This document shows positions 4,902-5,082 of a stretch of DNA of 5,082 nucleotides, piece after piece. Source of the DNA: Lachnospiraceae bacterium (lineage in GTDB: Bacteria > Bacillota_A > Clostridia > Lachnospirales > Lachnospiraceae). The notes beneath the pieces are model-generated. The model saw nothing but the letters and a program-made list of their open reading frames with translations, made no database searches and was not told where the DNA came from. Position numbers and translations under genes: made by a program. The stretch covers positions 1-5,082 of the forward strand of contig SFGN01000139.1 in the NCBI GenBank assembly GCA_004556565.1. Reading direction: 5' to 3'. Within the stretch, counting starts at the first letter, position 1; each line of letters opens with the position of its first letter.

Positions 4902-5082
4902 GGTAATGACTCCAACTTATTGATAGTGTTTTATGTTCAGATAATGCCCGATGACTTTGTCATGCAGCTCCACCGATTTTGAAAACGACAGCGACTTCCG
5001 TCCCAGCCGTGCCAGGTGCTGCCTCAGATTCAGGTTATGCCGCTCAATTCGCTGCGTATATCGCTTGCTGATTACGTGCAGC
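4902..5082 (-). mobile_element. IS1 element, right end (rest outside the window)
   Basis: From GGTAATGACTCCAACTTATT onward the sequence matches the right terminal inverted repeat (about 4902-4924) and 3' part of IS1 as remembered. Transposition genes read leftward on the minus strand, so the element enters with its right end facing sopA. Only 181 bp of about 768 are present. The adjacent 9 bp (GGTCAAGGC, 4893-4901) would be one copy of the target duplication; the other copy is out of view, so insertion versus IS1-mediated deletion cannot be told apart here. Confidence 0.95.
4917..5082 (-). CDS. insB: InsB, IS1 transposase 3' part (partial, cut by the window edge)
   Basis: The last 54 residues of the IS1 InsB/InsAB' transposase are visible, from LHVISKRYTQ to IKHYQ and the TAA at 4917-4919. 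In IS1 the active enzyme is the InsAB' fusion made by -1 frameshifting, a DDE recombinase. The RIERHNLNLR segment here carries the glutamate of the catalytic triad. No disruption is seen in the visible part. The stop lies 15 bp inside the IS1 right end. Confidence 0.95.
   Translation of the reverse strand, partial: LHVISKRYTQRIERHNLNLRQHLARLGRKSLSFSKSVELHDKVIGHYLNIKHYQ

Overview
This window looks like part of a large IncF-type plasmid from an enterobacterium (Escherichia coli or a close relative). The main evidence is a full F-plasmid-type partition locus. sopA (ParA ATPase) and sopB (ParB CTPase/centromere-binding protein) overlap by one base on the minus strand. Beyond sopB lies a sopC centromere of 43-bp tandem repeats, each carrying a TGGGACC-NN-GGTCCCA inverted repeat. 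The protein assignments rest on recognising the F Sop sequences from memory; no search was run.

Layout from left to right. Positions 1-243 hold the C-terminal remnant of an IS110/IS1111-type transposase on the plus strand, followed by about 230 bp of non-coding DNA. Positions 477-1388 hold a compact, self-contained minus-strand operon: a predicted promoter, a 191-residue protein with two membrane segments and a C-terminal cysteine cluster, a 70-residue protein ending in CPLCGK, and a hairpin terminator. I cannot assign a function. The first protein resembles the SLATT / small two-TM effector type found on mobile DNA, which makes this operon the best candidate in the window for an undescribed system. 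Positions 1396-1716 hold no gene I can support. Positions 1686-1895 hold a small, apparently frameshifted gene ending directly in a strong minus-strand terminator. Positions 1899-2387 are sopC, with eleven recognisable units plus one decayed unit. Positions 2480-4617 are sopB and sopA. Positions 4640-4717 carry the sop operator, with four CTTTGC/GCAAAG motifs. From 4902 the right end of an IS1 element begins and runs off the window with the 3' end of insB.

How the parts work together: SopA binds the CTTTGC motifs and autoregulates sopAB. SopB loads at sopC and forms the partition complex. ATP-driven SopA patterning on the nucleoid then positions the plasmid copies. The flanks differ from classical F. 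In F as I remember it, the repE replicon and its incC iterons lie upstream of sopA. Here the F-like leader loses similarity near 4835 and IS1 starts at 4902, with no iteron visible before it. The replicon has therefore been separated from sop, lost, or lies beyond the IS1. The left side is a mosaic of IS debris and accessory cargo.
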